A stretch of DNA of 64,000 nt from an uncultured Lachnospiraceae bacterium. Its GTDB lineage: Bacteria > Bacillota > Clostridia > Lachnospirales > Lachnospiraceae. Made by a program: the position numbers and the translations under genes. Below, piece by piece: positions 53,344-62,927 of the stretch; the first letter of the stretch is position 1; the number at the start of each line of letters is the position of its first letter. Under the pieces are notes generated by a model that was not told where the DNA came from, searched no databases, and saw only the letters and a program-made list of their open reading frames with translations. The stretch covers positions 1-64,000 of the forward strand of contig CACZBW010000001.1 in NCBI GenBank assembly GCA_902779575.1. The letters are read 5' to 3'.

Positions 53344-54348
53344 ATGGCATTCATTGATGAGATTAAGGCAAAAGCAAAAGCAAACAAGAAGGTGATCGTA
53401 CTTCCCGAGTCCGAAGACGAGAGAACCTACCGCGCCGCTGCGGCTGTGCTTGCGGAAGATATTGCGAATATCGTGATCATCGGCAATGTGGATGACGTAA
53501 ACGGTAAAGCTGCCCAGTATGGCGTTGATATCAGCAAAGCGACCGTGATCGATCCTGCGACCAGCGACAAGCTTCCGGCATATATCGACAAGCTGGTGGA
53601 GCTCAGACAGAAGAAGGGGATGACTCCCGAGCAGGCGAAGGATATCCTCCTGAACCAGTATATCTATTACGGCGTTATGATGGTTAAGATGAAGGACGCA
53701 GACGGTCTTGTATCCGGCGCGTGCCACAGCACGGCCAACACTCTTCGTCCCTGCCTGCAGATCCTGAAGACCGCTCCGGGAACCAAGCTTGTATCCGCAT
53801 TCTTCCTTATGAATGTGCCGGACTGCGTGTACGGTGAGAACGGAACCTTTGTATTCGCGGACTGCGGACTGAACCAGAACCCGACCAGCGAAGAGCTGGC
53901 GGAGATTGCCGCTTCCTCTGCTGTTTCCTTTAAGAGCCTGACCGGAAAAGAGCCCAGAGTCGCCATGCTTTCCTACAGCACCATGGGTTCCGCAAAGCAT
54001 GACGACGTCAGCAAAGTACAGGAAGCAGTCAGGATCGCGAAAGAGAATCATCCGGAGATCTGCCTGGACGGCGAGATGCAGCTGGATGCAGCCATTGTCG
54101 AGTCCGTCGGATCTTCCAAGGCGCCGGGCAGCCCGGTCGCCGGCAAGGCCAACGTCCTGATTTTCCCGAATCTGGATTCCGGGAATATCGGTTACAAGCT
54201 CGTTCAGAGACTGGCCAAGGCGGAAGCTTACGGTCCGATGACACAGGGAATCGCGGCTCCGGTTAACGATCTGTCCCGCGGATGCTCCTGGGAAGATATC
54301 GTGGGCGTTGTTGCCATCACAGCGGTTCAGTGCCAGATGCAGGATTAA
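53344..54348 (+). CDS. pta: phosphate acetyltransferase
   Basis: Transfers acetyl from acetyl-CoA to phosphate in acetate fermentation. 334 residues, the short form lacking the N-terminal regulatory domain of enterobacterial Pta. Family motifs include VLPESEDERTYRAAA, GLVSGACHSTANTLRP and MLSYSTMGSAKHDDV. AAAGGAG precedes the ATG. With ackA next, it makes ATP and acetate. Confidence 0.95.
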   Translation: MAFIDEIKAKAKANKKVIVLPESEDERTYRAAAAVLAEDIANIVIIGNVDDVNGKAAQYGVDISKATVIDPATSDKLPAYIDKLVELRQKKGMTPEQAKDILLNQYIYYGVMMVKMKDADGLVSGACHSTANTLRPCLQILKTAPGTKLVSAFFLMNVPDCVYGENGTFVFADCGLNQNPTSEELAEIAASSAVSFKSLTGKEPRVAMLSYSTMGSAKHDDVSKVQEAVRIAKENHPEICLDGEMQLDAAIVESVGSSKAPGSPVAGKANVLIFPNLDSGNIGYKLVQRLAKAEAYGPMTQGIAAPVNDLSRGCSWEDIVGVVAITAVQCQMQD

Positions 54349-54428
54349 CTGACGGCACTTTGGACTGTCAGATTTCATCATACTTATGACGACCGGATCA
54401 TAACATTGCGTTAAGGAGAGAATATATT

Positions 54429-55631
54429 ATGAAAGTACTTGTTGTTAACTGCGGAAGTTCTTCGCTGAAGTATCAGGTGATCAACTCCGAGACGGAAGAA
54501 GTCGAAGCAAAAGGGCTGTGCGAGAGAATCGGTATCGACGGACGCCTTGTCTATCAGCCGACAGGCGGCGAGAAGGAGACGACCGAGGCTCCCATGCCGA
54601 CGCACAATGAAGCGATCCAGATGGTTCTGGACGCGCTGGTCAATCCGAAGACCGGTATCCTGAAGAGCCTGGATGAGATCGAGGCGATCGGACACCGCGT
54701 CCTGCACGGCGGAGCCAAGCTGACGGCTTCCTGTATCATCGACGACAGCGTAAAAGCTGTTATCCGTGAGTGCTTCGACCTCGGACCTTTGCATAATCCG
54801 GCGAACCTTATGGGTATCGAGGCCTGCCAGAAGCTTATGCCGGGCAAGCCGAATGTCGCTGTGTTCGACACTTCCTTCCATCAGACCATGCCTCCGAAGG
54901 CTTACCGCTATGCGATCCCGACGAAGTATTATGATAAGTACGCGATCCGCAAGTACGGCTTCCACGGCACCAGCCACAAGTTTGTCTCCAAAGAGACCAT
55001 TAAGTACCTTGGTCTTGATCCGGACAACTCCAAAGTAATTGTGGCTCATCTGGGCAACGGCGCTTCCATCAGCGCTGTCCTGAACGGGAAATGCGCTGAT
55101 ACTTCCATGGGCCTTACCCCATTGGAAGGCCTGATCATGGGAACGCGTTCCGGCGATCTGGATCCGGCTGTTCTGGAATACCTCTGCAACCATGAGAAGA
55201 TCGACATCACCGAGATGCTGCGCATCCTGAACAAGGAATCCGGCGTATTTGCCCTGTCTGACAATCTCGGCTCTGATTTCCGTGATCTGGAAGACGCCAT
55301 GAATGAGGGGAATGAAGCTGCAGGCCTCGCGATTGACGCTTTTGCCTACAGAGTTGCCAAATATATCGGCTCCTATGTGGCGGCCATGAACGGCGTTGAC
55401 GCGATCACATTTACCGGCGGAATCGGTGAGAATGCTGGCCTTGTCCGCGGAAAGGTTCTTTCCTATCTCGGATATCTGGGAATTCAGATTGATGAGGAAG
55501 CGAATAAGAAGAGAGGCGAGACTTTCGTTCTGTCCTCTGCTGATTCAAAGGTGAAGGTCATTGTTCTTCCGACCAACGAAGAGCTGGCGATCTGCCGCGA
55601 TACCGTGGAACTGGTTACCGCAGCGAAATAA
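54429..55631 (+). CDS. ackA: acetate kinase
   Basis: Converts acetyl phosphate and ADP to acetate and ATP, the main ATP step of acetate fermentation. 400 residues; VNCGSSSLKYQ, HRVLHGGAKLT, FDTSFHQTMPPKAYRYAIP and FTGGIGENAGL are all intact. AAGGAGAG precedes the start. It is co-transcribed with pta. Confidence 0.96.
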   Translation: MKVLVVNCGSSSLKYQVINSETEEVEAKGLCERIGIDGRLVYQPTGGEKETTEAPMPTHNEAIQMVLDALVNPKTGILKSLDEIEAIGHRVLHGGAKLTASCIIDDSVKAVIRECFDLGPLHNPANLMGIEACQKLMPGKPNVAVFDTSFHQTMPPKAYRYAIPTKYYDKYAIRKYGFHGTSHKFVSKETIKYLGLDPDNSKVIVAHLGNGASISAVLNGKCADTSMGLTPLEGLIMGTRSGDLDPAVLEYLCNHEKIDITEMLRILNKESGVFALSDNLGSDFRDLEDAMNEGNEAAGLAIDAFAYRVAKYIGSYVAAMNGVDAITFTGGIGENAGLVRGKVLSYLGYLGIQIDEEANKKRGETFVLSSADSKVKVIVLPTNEELAICRDTVELVTAAK

Positions 55632-55647
55632 GAAGAAATAAAAGGAA

Positions 55648-55689
55648 AATCCGGCGGACTGCGGCTTCAAAGCCCGCCGGATTGTCTTG
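55648..55689 (+). terminator. terminator after ackA
   Basis: AATCCGGCGG and CCGCCGGATT pair perfectly over 10 bp; only a short T-rich sequence follows. Confidence 0.65.
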
Positions 55690-55753
55690 TGCCGCCGCCG
55701 CAGGAACAGCCGGTTGCACGACTCACGGTTCCACACACATCAGGCCGCACGCA

Positions 55754-55959
55754 TATTCCACTTGGCAGCTTTGCTGCTTAGTGGAATAGCGTACAGAGTA
55801 GACGATCCCTGCTTTGCACGTATTCCGAATCTTCGATACTCTGTCTGAGGCTGTGAGTGGAGTTCCTGCTTCGCAGGGCAAAATTAGAAATCAGAACCTG
55901 ATTTCAAATAGGCCATGAATAGTAACAAGCTGATTTCAAACTGGCCGTGAATAGTAACA
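55754..55959. repeat. cluster of palindromes and a tandem repeat between ackA and yceD
   Basis: The 350-base gap holds no gene. TATTCCACT and AGTGGAATA (55754-55788) enclose GCAGC/GCTGC. ACAGAGTA (55793-55800) pairs with TACTCTGT (55837-55844). A small CCTGC/GCAGG hairpin is at 55865-55877. Two 30-base copies starting CTGATTTCAAA and ending GAATAGTAACA lie at 55898-55927 and 55930-55959, 27 of 30 identical. Confidence 0.7.
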
Positions 55960-55978
55960 TCTGTGTCCGAAAAAACGC

Positions 55979-56007
55979 TTGACAAGGCAAACAGGCGTCG
56001 ATATAAT
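55979..56007 (+). promoter_or_regulatory. consensus promoter of yceD-rpmF
   Basis: TTGACA, 17-base spacer, TATAAT: a perfect consensus sigma-A promoter, fitting the high output needed for ribosomal protein L32. Confidence 0.9.
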
Positions 56008-56035
56008 GATTGAGTGCGTTTGGAGGTTTCTGTCT

Positions 56036-56578
56036 ATGAACCTGAATCTTACCGAGGTTATTCTGGAAGACGGCAGATCGATCGATACAGAGCTGCCGCT
56101 TGAACTTGAAGAACTGGGCTATGGCTTCGGAACCTATCCTATAGAGGAAAAGGAGCCGATGAAGCTTGAGGTCGTCAGGACAAAGAAGAAGGTTCTGAAG
56201 ATTCACGGGAAAAGTTCCCTGACGGTCCGGATTCCGTGCGACAGATGTCTTGAGGAGGTTTCTGTCAGGATTCCCCTTGATTTCGAGGAACTTGCCTTTG
56301 TGGGAAGCCCGGAAGAGGAAGAGACGGATTCCGACCTTGAGAGCGCATTCGAAAAGGATTACTTCATAGAGGGATATAACCTGGACGTGGATAAGCTTGC
56401 TTATGGTGAGGCTCTGCTGAACTGGCCTTCCCGGGTTCTCTGTTCTGAGGACTGCAAGGGATTGTGCCCGGTGTGCGGTCAGAACTTAAACCGCTCAGAG
56501 TGCGGATGTGATCGCACGCAGCTTGATCCAAGAATGGCGAAGGTCCTGGATATTTTCAGCAATTTTAAGGAGGTGTAA
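56036..56578 (+). CDS. yceD: DUF177 (YceD) protein
   Basis: 180-residue protein of the YceD/DUF177 family, almost always encoded just before rpmF, and thought to help in 23S rRNA accumulation. A C-terminal zinc-like cysteine set is seen: CSEDCKGLCPVCGQN then CGC. The start has GGAGG 9 bases upstream; earlier starts fall inside the promoter. Confidence 0.92.
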   Translation: MNLNLTEVILEDGRSIDTELPLELEELGYGFGTYPIEEKEPMKLEVVRTKKKVLKIHGKSSLTVRIPCDRCLEEVSVRIPLDFEELAFVGSPEEEETDSDLESAFEKDYFIEGYNLDVDKLAYGEALLNWPSRVLCSEDCKGLCPVCGQNLNRSECGCDRTQLDPRMAKVLDIFSNFKEV

Positions 56579-56581
56579 ACC

Positions 56582-56767
56582 ATGTCGATCTGCCCGAAGA
56601 ATAAGCATTCCAAAGCCAGAAGAGATTCCAAGAGAGCCACTGTCTTCAAGATGAGCGCTCCTGCTCTGGTAAAGTGCAGCAAGTGCGGAGCCCTTATGAG
56701 ACCGCATACTGTCTGCAAGGCATGCGGAAGCTACAACAAGAGAGAGATCATCCCGGTAGAGGACTGA
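56582..56767 (+). CDS. rpmF: 50S ribosomal protein L32
   Basis: 61-residue zinc-binding L32. N-terminal basic segment CPKNKHSKARRDSKRA, then CSKC and CKAC (zinc ribbon). It has AAGGAGGTG and follows yceD within three bases. A strong terminator follows. Confidence 0.97.
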   Translation: MSICPKNKHSKARRDSKRATVFKMSAPALVKCSKCGALMRPHTVCKACGSYNKREIIPVED

Positions 56768-56794
56768 TCTTCCGTTTGTCATCAGATAAGATGG

Positions 56795-56826
56795 ACCGTC
56801 ACAGGAAAGCTGTGGCGGTTTTTTTT
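56795..56826 (+). terminator. terminator after rpmF
   Basis: ACCGTCACAG and CTGTGGCGGT (one G-U) around GAAAG, then eight T. Confidence 0.9.
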
Positions 56827-56913
56827 CGGCTGCCTTTTCCCTGCCTGCGTGCGCAGAGCGGAAGACCGGAGCGATGAAGTATTTCAGCCGGAGGCAGCAG
56901 ATCTACTGCCTGC

Positions 56914-56942
56914 TTGCATTTTCAGATATGATTTAGTATAGT
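56914..56942 (+). promoter_or_regulatory. promoter of plsX
   Basis: TTGCAT, 17-base spacer, TATAGT, 65 bases before the plsX start. Confidence 0.65.
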
Positions 56943-57006
56943 TAGCAGGTAGAATTTCAGGAATCTGAGGCGGCGGGGGCCGTCAGAAAGATAAGGTGGA
57001 ACTGCG

Positions 57007-58026
57007 ATGATCAGGATAGCGATAGATGCTATGGGCGGCGACAACGCGCCGGGCGAGATCGTCCGGGGTGCGGTGGACGCGGCTAAGCGCATGGAACAGG
57101 TATCCCTGATTCTGGTGGGGGATCAGGAAAAAATCGAAAGGGAGCTGCAGAAACTCTCTTATCCGAAGGACAGGATCCGTATACAGCATGCTTCTGAAGT
57201 GATCGGCACGGAGGAACATCCGGTTGAGGCGGTCCGCCATAAAAAGGATTCTTCGCTGGTTGTCGGAATGAACATTGTGCGGAAAGGGGAAGCGGATGCT
57301 TTTGCCTCCGCCGGGAATTCCGGAGCTGTCGTGGTGGGCGCCCAGGGGATCGTGGGAAGGATCCGCGGCGTGCAGCGGCCTCCCTTTGCCACCATGATGC
57401 CGACCGCGAAAGGCAGGACGCTGCTTCTTGACGCCGGCGCGAATATAGATTCCAGACCGGAGCATCTGGTCCAGTGGGCGAGGCTGGGAACCATCTATAT
57501 GGAGAATATTGCCGGGATCAGGAATCCTTCTGTCGGCATTGTGAACATCGGCGCGGAAGAAGAAAAGGGGAACTCCCTGGTCAGGGAAACCTTCCCGCTT
57601 CTGAAGGAGAGCGCGGAGCGCGGAGAGATCCGTTTTGTCGGAAGCTGCGAGGCCCGGGATATACCGGCAGGCGGCGTGGACGTGGTCGTCTGCGACGGGT
57701 TTTCCGGCAACCTGATCATCAAGATGTATGAAGGAACTGCCAGAGTGCTGATGGGTGAGCTGAAGTCCTGCCTGACTTCCGGTTTTCTTACAAAGATCGG
57801 GGCGGCGCTGATTCTGCCTTCCCTGAAGGGCACCCTGAAAAAGTTCGACGCGAATCAGTACGGAGCCGCACCGATTCTCGGACTTAAGGCACTGGTGCTG
57901 AAGATGCACGGATCCGCCAAAGCAGTCGAAGTCGAACGTGCTGTGGAACAGACGGTCCAGTTCTATCAGGAAGATATTGCGAGCAAGATAACAGAGGCCA
58001 TGCAGGAACATAAGGCCGCGGAATAA
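57007..58026 (+). CDS. plsX: phosphate acyltransferase
   Basis: Makes acyl-phosphate from acyl-ACP for phospholipid synthesis. 339 residues; AIDAMGGDNAPGEIV at the N-terminus and DGFSGNLIIKMYEG in the middle are hallmarks. AAGGTGG precedes the ATG. acpP follows, supplying the acyl carrier. Confidence 0.94.
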   Translation: MIRIAIDAMGGDNAPGEIVRGAVDAAKRMEQVSLILVGDQEKIERELQKLSYPKDRIRIQHASEVIGTEEHPVEAVRHKKDSSLVVGMNIVRKGEADAFASAGNSGAVVVGAQGIVGRIRGVQRPPFATMMPTAKGRTLLLDAGANIDSRPEHLVQWARLGTIYMENIAGIRNPSVGIVNIGAEEEKGNSLVRETFPLLKESAERGEIRFVGSCEARDIPAGGVDVVVCDGFSGNLIIKMYEGTARVLMGELKSCLTSGFLTKIGAALILPSLKGTLKKFDANQYGAAPILGLKALVLKMHGSAKAVEVERAVEQTVQFYQEDIASKITEAMQEHKAAE

Positions 58027-58175
58027 CCTGGGCTGAGGGAAACGCTGATTCATCCGCTCTGATATACAGATATTTATGAAAGCTTATGAACCGGCTTTTC
58101 CATATAATGCACCGGGTGTAAAGGCGCCCGGAGTGTACACGGCGCAGGGAGGACTATCAGAAGGAGGGAAAGAGT

Positions 58176-58406
58176 ATGGAATTTGAAAAGCTGCAGCAGA
58201 TTATCGCGGACGTACTGAGTGTGGATGTGGATGAGATCACGCCTGAAACCACTTTCCAGGAGGACCTGGGAGCGGACAGTCTGGATGTCTTCCAGATCAT
58301 CATGGGAGTTGAGGAAGAATTCAACATTGAGATTCCCACGGAGGAAGCAGAAAAGATTGTAACAGTGGGAGACGCTGCGGAAGCGATCCACAATGCGGTT
58401 CGTTAA
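58176..58406 (+). CDS. acpP: acyl carrier protein
   Basis: 76-residue acyl carrier protein. Ser35 in GADSLD carries the phosphopantetheine arm. Acidic four-helix pattern, normal length. AGAAGGAGGG precedes the ATG. Confidence 0.96.
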   Translation: MEFEKLQQIIADVLSVDVDEITPETTFQEDLGADSLDVFQIIMGVEEEFNIEIPTEEAEKIVTVGDAAEAIHNAVR

Positions 58407-58436
58407 TCTATTTCCAGTTGAATTATCATCCGAGGC

Positions 58437-58491
58437 CAGGCCCACGTTCCTGCACTGCGCAGTCTGTGACTGACGCAGGAACGCGGGCCTG
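58437..58491 (+). promoter_or_regulatory. long hairpin in the acpP-rnc intercistronic gap
   Basis: CAGGCCCACGTTCCTGC and GCAGGAACGCGGGCCTG form a 17-base-pair stem with a single A/C mismatch around a 21-base loop. It ends 22 bases before the rnc start and has no T-run, so it is not a terminator. Confidence 0.7.
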
Positions 58492-58513
58492 ACTTCAGAA
58501 AGGTCATTTATTT

Positions 58514-59221
58514 ATGGATGCGGAAAAACTGAAGCGGCTTGAGAAGGTGACCGGATATCATTTTCAGAATATGAGCCTGCTGAACCAGGCGCTCAGCCAC
58601 AGTTCCTATGCGAATGAACACCGGGCGGAGCACCTGCATGACAATGAACGTCTGGAATTCCTGGGAGACGCCGTTCTGGAACTGGTGAGTTCAGAGTTCC
58701 TTTATCTGGAGTACCCAAGGATGCCGGAGGGGGATATGACCAAGCTGCGCGCGAGCATCGTATGTGAACCTACGCTTGCTCTCTGTGCAAGGGAATTCGG
58801 CCTTCCGGAGTATCTTCAGCTCGGAAAAGGGGAGGAGCTGACCGGAGGAAGGCGGCGCAATTCGATTGTTTCGGATGCGCTGGAAGCCCTGATCGGGGCG
58901 ATCTATCTTGACGGAGGGTTCGGTTCGGCAAGGGCGTTTATCCGGCGCTTTATCCTGACAGACATTGAGCATAAAAAGCTGTTTTACGACAGCAAGACCA
59001 TCCTGCAGGAGATTGTCCAGCGGGATTTCAAGGATGAGGAAGTCGCCTACGAACTGATCGGGGAAGAGGGACCCGATCATGACAAACACTTTACCGTGGC
59101 GCTGCGGATCGGGGAGAAAACGGAAGGGGTCGGAAGCGGAAGCACGAAGAAAGCGGCTGAACAGGAGGCGGCGTACCGCGCCCTGCTCTCGCTCAGGAAG
59201 AGAGGGATCACGATCACGTGA
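58514..59221 (+). CDS. rnc: ribonuclease III
   Basis: Double-strand RNA endonuclease, 235 residues. The catalytic signature NERLEFLGDAVLEL (Glu45, Asp52 region) is in the N-terminal nuclease domain; a dsRNA-binding domain occupies about 160-230, including GSGSTKKAAEQEAA. AGAAAGG precedes the start. Long hairpin upstream may be its own target. Confidence 0.95.
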   Translation: MDAEKLKRLEKVTGYHFQNMSLLNQALSHSSYANEHRAEHLHDNERLEFLGDAVLELVSSEFLYLEYPRMPEGDMTKLRASIVCEPTLALCAREFGLPEYLQLGKGEELTGGRRRNSIVSDALEALIGAIYLDGGFGSARAFIRRFILTDIEHKKLFYDSKTILQEIVQRDFKDEEVAYELIGEEGPDHDKHFTVALRIGEKTEGVGSGSTKKAAEQEAAYRALLSLRKRGITIT

Positions 59222-59238
59222 TGCCCGGAGTTTGAGAT

Positions 59239-62200
59239 ATGTATCTGAAAAGTCTTGAAGTACAGGGCTTCAAATCCTTTGCGAACAGGATTGTGTTCCA
59301 GTTTCACAACGGAATTACCGGCGTCGTGGGCCCGAACGGGTCCGGAAAGAGCAATGTATCTGACGCGATCCGCTGGGTTCTTGGCGAACAGAGCGCCAAA
59401 TCCCTGCGCGGAGGGTCCATGCAGGACGTCATCTTTTCCGGAACGCAGGCCAGGAAGGCCATGAGTTATGCCTATGTGGCGATTACCATGGACAATTCCG
59501 ATCACGCGCTTCCGGTTTCCTATGAGGAGGTTACTGTAGCCAGGCGTCTTTACCGTTCCGGTGAGAGCGAATACCTGATCAACGGGACAGCCTGCAGAAT
59601 GCGCGATATTCAGGAGCTTTTCTACGATACGGGCATCGGCAAGGAGGGCTATTCCCTGATCGGCCAGGGCCAGGTCGAAAAGATCCTGAACGGCAAGCCG
59701 GAAGAGAGAAGAGAACTTTTTGATGAGGCGGCCGGTATCGTAAAATTCAAGCACCGCAAGAACGCTGCCTTGAAAAAACTGGAAAATGAACAGAATAACC
59801 TGGTCCGTGTGAGTGACATTCTTTCTGAGCTGGACCGGCAGGTTGGCCCGCTGAAGCGTCAGTCCGAGACTGCAAAAGTATATCTTGCAAAGCGGGAAGA
59901 GCTGAAAACACTGGACGTGAATCTGTTTCTGATTGATGCGGACCGTTTCGACGAGACCCTGGCCCAGACAAATCAGAAGCTTACAGATGCGCAGAGCCAG
60001 ATGGAGGAGACGCAGAATCAGCTTCTGCAGGCGAAGCAGCAGTACGAAGACCTGGGTACGCAGCTGCGGGACATCGGGGAAGAAGTTACTGCCGTAAATG
60101 AAGATCTCGGCAGATGCAGGGTGGACCGCCAGCAGACTGCAGGCAGGATCGACCTGATCGATGAACAGATCCAGGCCTTGAATGCTTCGGATGAACAGCT
60201 CAAGGTCCGTTCGGGAAAGATTCAGGGGGAGACCGCCCTCAGGGAAGAGCAGCTCGGGCGCGCCAGGCAGCGCAGACAGGATCTGTCGGAGGAAGAGGAG
60301 AAACTGACCGGCGAGCAGAAGAGCAGGCAGGATTCCTTCACGGAGCTTCAGGACCGGATTGCCGGTCTGAATGAAAGCATTGAGTCAGATAAATCAGAGA
60401 TCATCCGGATCCTGAACGACCGGACTGATATACAGACAGGGAGGCAGAGAGCCTCCACCATGATCGAGCAGATCGCGCTCAGGCAGTCGCAGCTTTCCAG
60501 TATGGAGCTGACCCTGAGCAGTGAGGAAAAGGAACAGTCAGCCTCCAGGCAGGAACTTGCCGGCCGGCAGACAGAAGCGGAGAATGAGGCGGAGGACCTG
60601 CAGGCACGCAGCGAGCGCCTGAATGAGGAGCTGCAGAAAGTCCATAACGCTTTTCTGGACGCCAGTCAGGATCTGGAGAAGCTGCGGGAAGAATATCAGA
60701 GAGAATCCTCCCGCCTGGATACGCTGAAAGCGATAGCGGAACGTTATGAAGGCTACGGCGGCTCAATCCGCAGGGTTATGGAACAGAAGAGCCGCGAGCC
60801 CGGAATCCTGGGCGTAGTCGCAGATCTGATCAAGACAGAGAAAAAATATGAGCTGGCTATCGAGACAGCGCTTGGCGGCAGTATCCAGAATATCGTGACG
60901 GATAATGAGAACACGGCGAAGCGCATGATCAGTTTCCTGAAGGAAAACCGCTTCGGACGGGCGACCTTCCTGCCGCTGACAGCCATGAAAAACAGCCAGC
61001 CCTTCAAAGACAGGGGCGCTCTGGAGGAAACTGGGGTCATCGGCCTTGCATCGACTCTTGTAAGCTGCGAGGACCGGTTCCGCGATCTGGCGCAGCATCT
61101 GCTGGGCAGGACAATTGTGGTGGACAATATCGACCATGCAATCGCGATCGCCCGCAGAAATCATTACTCCCTGCGCCTTGTAACCCTTGACGGAGAGCTT
61201 CTGAGTCCGGGCGGTTCCATGACCGGAGGAGCTTTCAAGTCAAACAGCAATCTTCTCGGAAGAAGGCGGGAGATTGAGGAGATGACGGGGAGACTTGAAA
61301 AGCGCGCGCAGCGCCTGAAAAGTCTGACCGGGGAAGTTGAGGAAGCCCACACTCGCAGAAACCGGCTTCGCGATGAGATCACTGCCGTATCCGGTCTTCT
61401 CCAGAAAAATGAATATGGTCAGAGTACGCTGCGGTTGCAGCTGAAGGACCTCGAGGGCAGAATGGGGGAGACCCGGGACGCCAGAAGCAGGATTAAAAAG
61501 GAAAGGGAAGAACTGCTGGCGCAGAAGGCGGCGCTGGAAAAAGAAGAATCCATGTCCGGCGAGAGCCTGGAACAGTCCGGCCAGAAGGAGCAGGAGATCA
61601 ATGAGCGGATCAGCAGGACTTCGGAAAAAGCCGCGGAACTGTCGAAGCTTTTATCGCAGACTGACACGGAGCTTTCCAGAATCAGGGTAAAACTTGCCTC
61701 CTTTTCCCAGGAGAAAAAGTTTACAGACCAGAATATCGCGAGACTGGAAGAGGAACTGAAAAGCCGCCGGGAAGAAGCGGAGGAGATCTCCCTTCGTCTT
61801 GAGGAAAATGAAAAGAACAGACAGAGCCGGCGGGAGGAGATGCTCGCCCTGAGAGAACAGATCGCGAAGGGAAAAGAGGAAGAGGATCTCCTGCAGGAGA
61901 AGCTGAACGGCCTGAACGGGCGCAGGGAAGAGATTGAGAAAGAACAGAAGTCTTTCTTTGACCGCAGGGAAGAGCTGAGCGAGCGCAATACGCTTCTGGA
62001 CCGCGAGATCTTCCGTCTGGAAGACCAGCTGAACAGGCTTCAGGAAAACCAGGAAAAGAGCGTCGCCTATCTCTGGGAGGAATATGAGCTGACGCCGGTA
62101 GCCTGCCGGCAGCTGCGCAGGGACGATCTCGGCTCCATGACCGCGATCCGGAAAAAACTGTCCGACGTACGGAAGGAGATCAAAGCCCTCGGAAACGTCA

Positions 62201-62799
62201 ACGTCAACGCGATTGAAGAATACAGGGAACTGTCGGAGCGCCACGATTTTCTGAAAACACAGCATGAGGACCTGGTAAAGTCCGCTGCCGACCTGCAGAA
62301 GATCATCGCGGATCTGGACCAGGGCATGCGGGAGCAGTTCCGGCTGCAGTTTTCCAGAATCCAGCGGGAATTCGATCAGACATTCAGGGAACTGTTCGGA
62401 GGCGGAAAGGGAACGCTGGAGCTGGTGGAGGATGAGGACATTCTGGATGCCGGTATCCGTGTGATTGCACAGCCGCCGGGAAAGAAGCTGCAGAATATGC
62501 TGCAGCTGTCCGGAGGAGAGAAGTCGCTCACTGCGATCGCTCTGCTTTTCGCGATCCAGAACCTGAAGCCTTCGCCTTTCTGCCTGCTCGACGAGATCGA
62601 ATCGGCGCTGGACGAGGCGAACGTGGAGCGCTACGCAAATTATCTGCATAAGCTTACAAGACATACCCAGTTTATCATCATCACGCACAGGCGCGGCTCC
62701 ATGGCCGCGGCGGACCGCCTGTACGGGATTACCATGCAGGAAAAGGGCGTCTCCGCCCTGGTATCGGTCGACCTTGTGAAGGATGAACTGGATGCCTGA
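59239..62799 (+). CDS. smc: chromosome segregation protein SMC
   Basis: 1186-residue SMC ATPase for chromosome condensation. Walker A GPNGSGKSN (31-39) at the N-terminus, long coiled coils (about 170-500 and 680-1010), a hinge (about 510-675) with GFNNN-like VADLIKTEKKYELAIE and GGSMTGG, and the C-terminal LSGGEKSLTAIALLFA with Walker B FCLLDEIESALDEANV. All complete. It follows rnc by 17 bases. Confidence 0.97.
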   Translation: MYLKSLEVQGFKSFANRIVFQFHNGITGVVGPNGSGKSNVSDAIRWVLGEQSAKSLRGGSMQDVIFSGTQARKAMSYAYVAITMDNSDHALPVSYEEVTVARRLYRSGESEYLINGTACRMRDIQELFYDTGIGKEGYSLIGQGQVEKILNGKPEERRELFDEAAGIVKFKHRKNAALKKLENEQNNLVRVSDILSELDRQVGPLKRQSETAKVYLAKREELKTLDVNLFLIDADRFDETLAQTNQKLTDAQSQMEETQNQLLQAKQQYEDLGTQLRDIGEEVTAVNEDLGRCRVDRQQTAGRIDLIDEQIQALNASDEQLKVRSGKIQGETALREEQLGRARQRRQDLSEEEEKLTGEQKSRQDSFTELQDRIAGLNESIESDKSEIIRILNDRTDIQTGRQRASTMIEQIALRQSQLSSMELTLSSEEKEQSASRQELAGRQTEAENEAEDLQARSERLNEELQKVHNAFLDASQDLEKLREEYQRESSRLDTLKAIAERYEGYGGSIRRVMEQKSREPGILGVVADLIKTEKKYELAIETALGGSIQNIVTDNENTAKRMISFLKENRFGRATFLPLTAMKNSQPFKDRGALEETGVIGLASTLVSCEDRFRDLAQHLLGRTIVVDNIDHAIAIARRNHYSLRLVTLDGELLSPGGSMTGGAFKSNSNLLGRRREIEEMTGRLEKRAQRLKSLTGEVEEAHTRRNRLRDEITAVSGLLQKNEYGQSTLRLQLKDLEGRMGETRDARSRIKKEREELLAQKAALEKEESMSGESLEQSGQKEQEINERISRTSEKAAELSKLLSQTDTELSRIRVKLASFSQEKKFTDQNIARLEEELKSRREEAEEISLRLEENEKNRQSRREEMLALREQIAKGKEEEDLLQEKLNGLNGRREEIEKEQKSFFDRREELSERNTLLDREIFRLEDQLNRLQENQEKSVAYLWEEYELTPVACRQLRRDDLGSMTAIRKKLSDVRKEIKALGNVNVNAIEEYRELSERHDFLKTQHEDLVKSAADLQKIIADLDQGMREQFRLQFSRIQREFDQTFRELFGGGKGTLELVEDEDILDAGIRVIAQPPGKKLQNMLQLSGGEKSLTAIALLFAIQNLKPSPFCLLDEIESALDEANVERYANYLHKLTRHTQFIIITHRRGSMAAADRLYGITMQEKGVSALVSVDLVKDELDA

Positions 62800-62927
62800 T
62801 ACAGGCCGGAAGGACAGTCAGCCGTGTATGCTGTTCCGCCGGGACGGCAAAGCTGCCGTGGGGAATATCCGGGCGGCCGGTTGTGCACAGAGCCGTGAAT
62901 ACTGAGAGATTTTATAAGGAGGAACAG

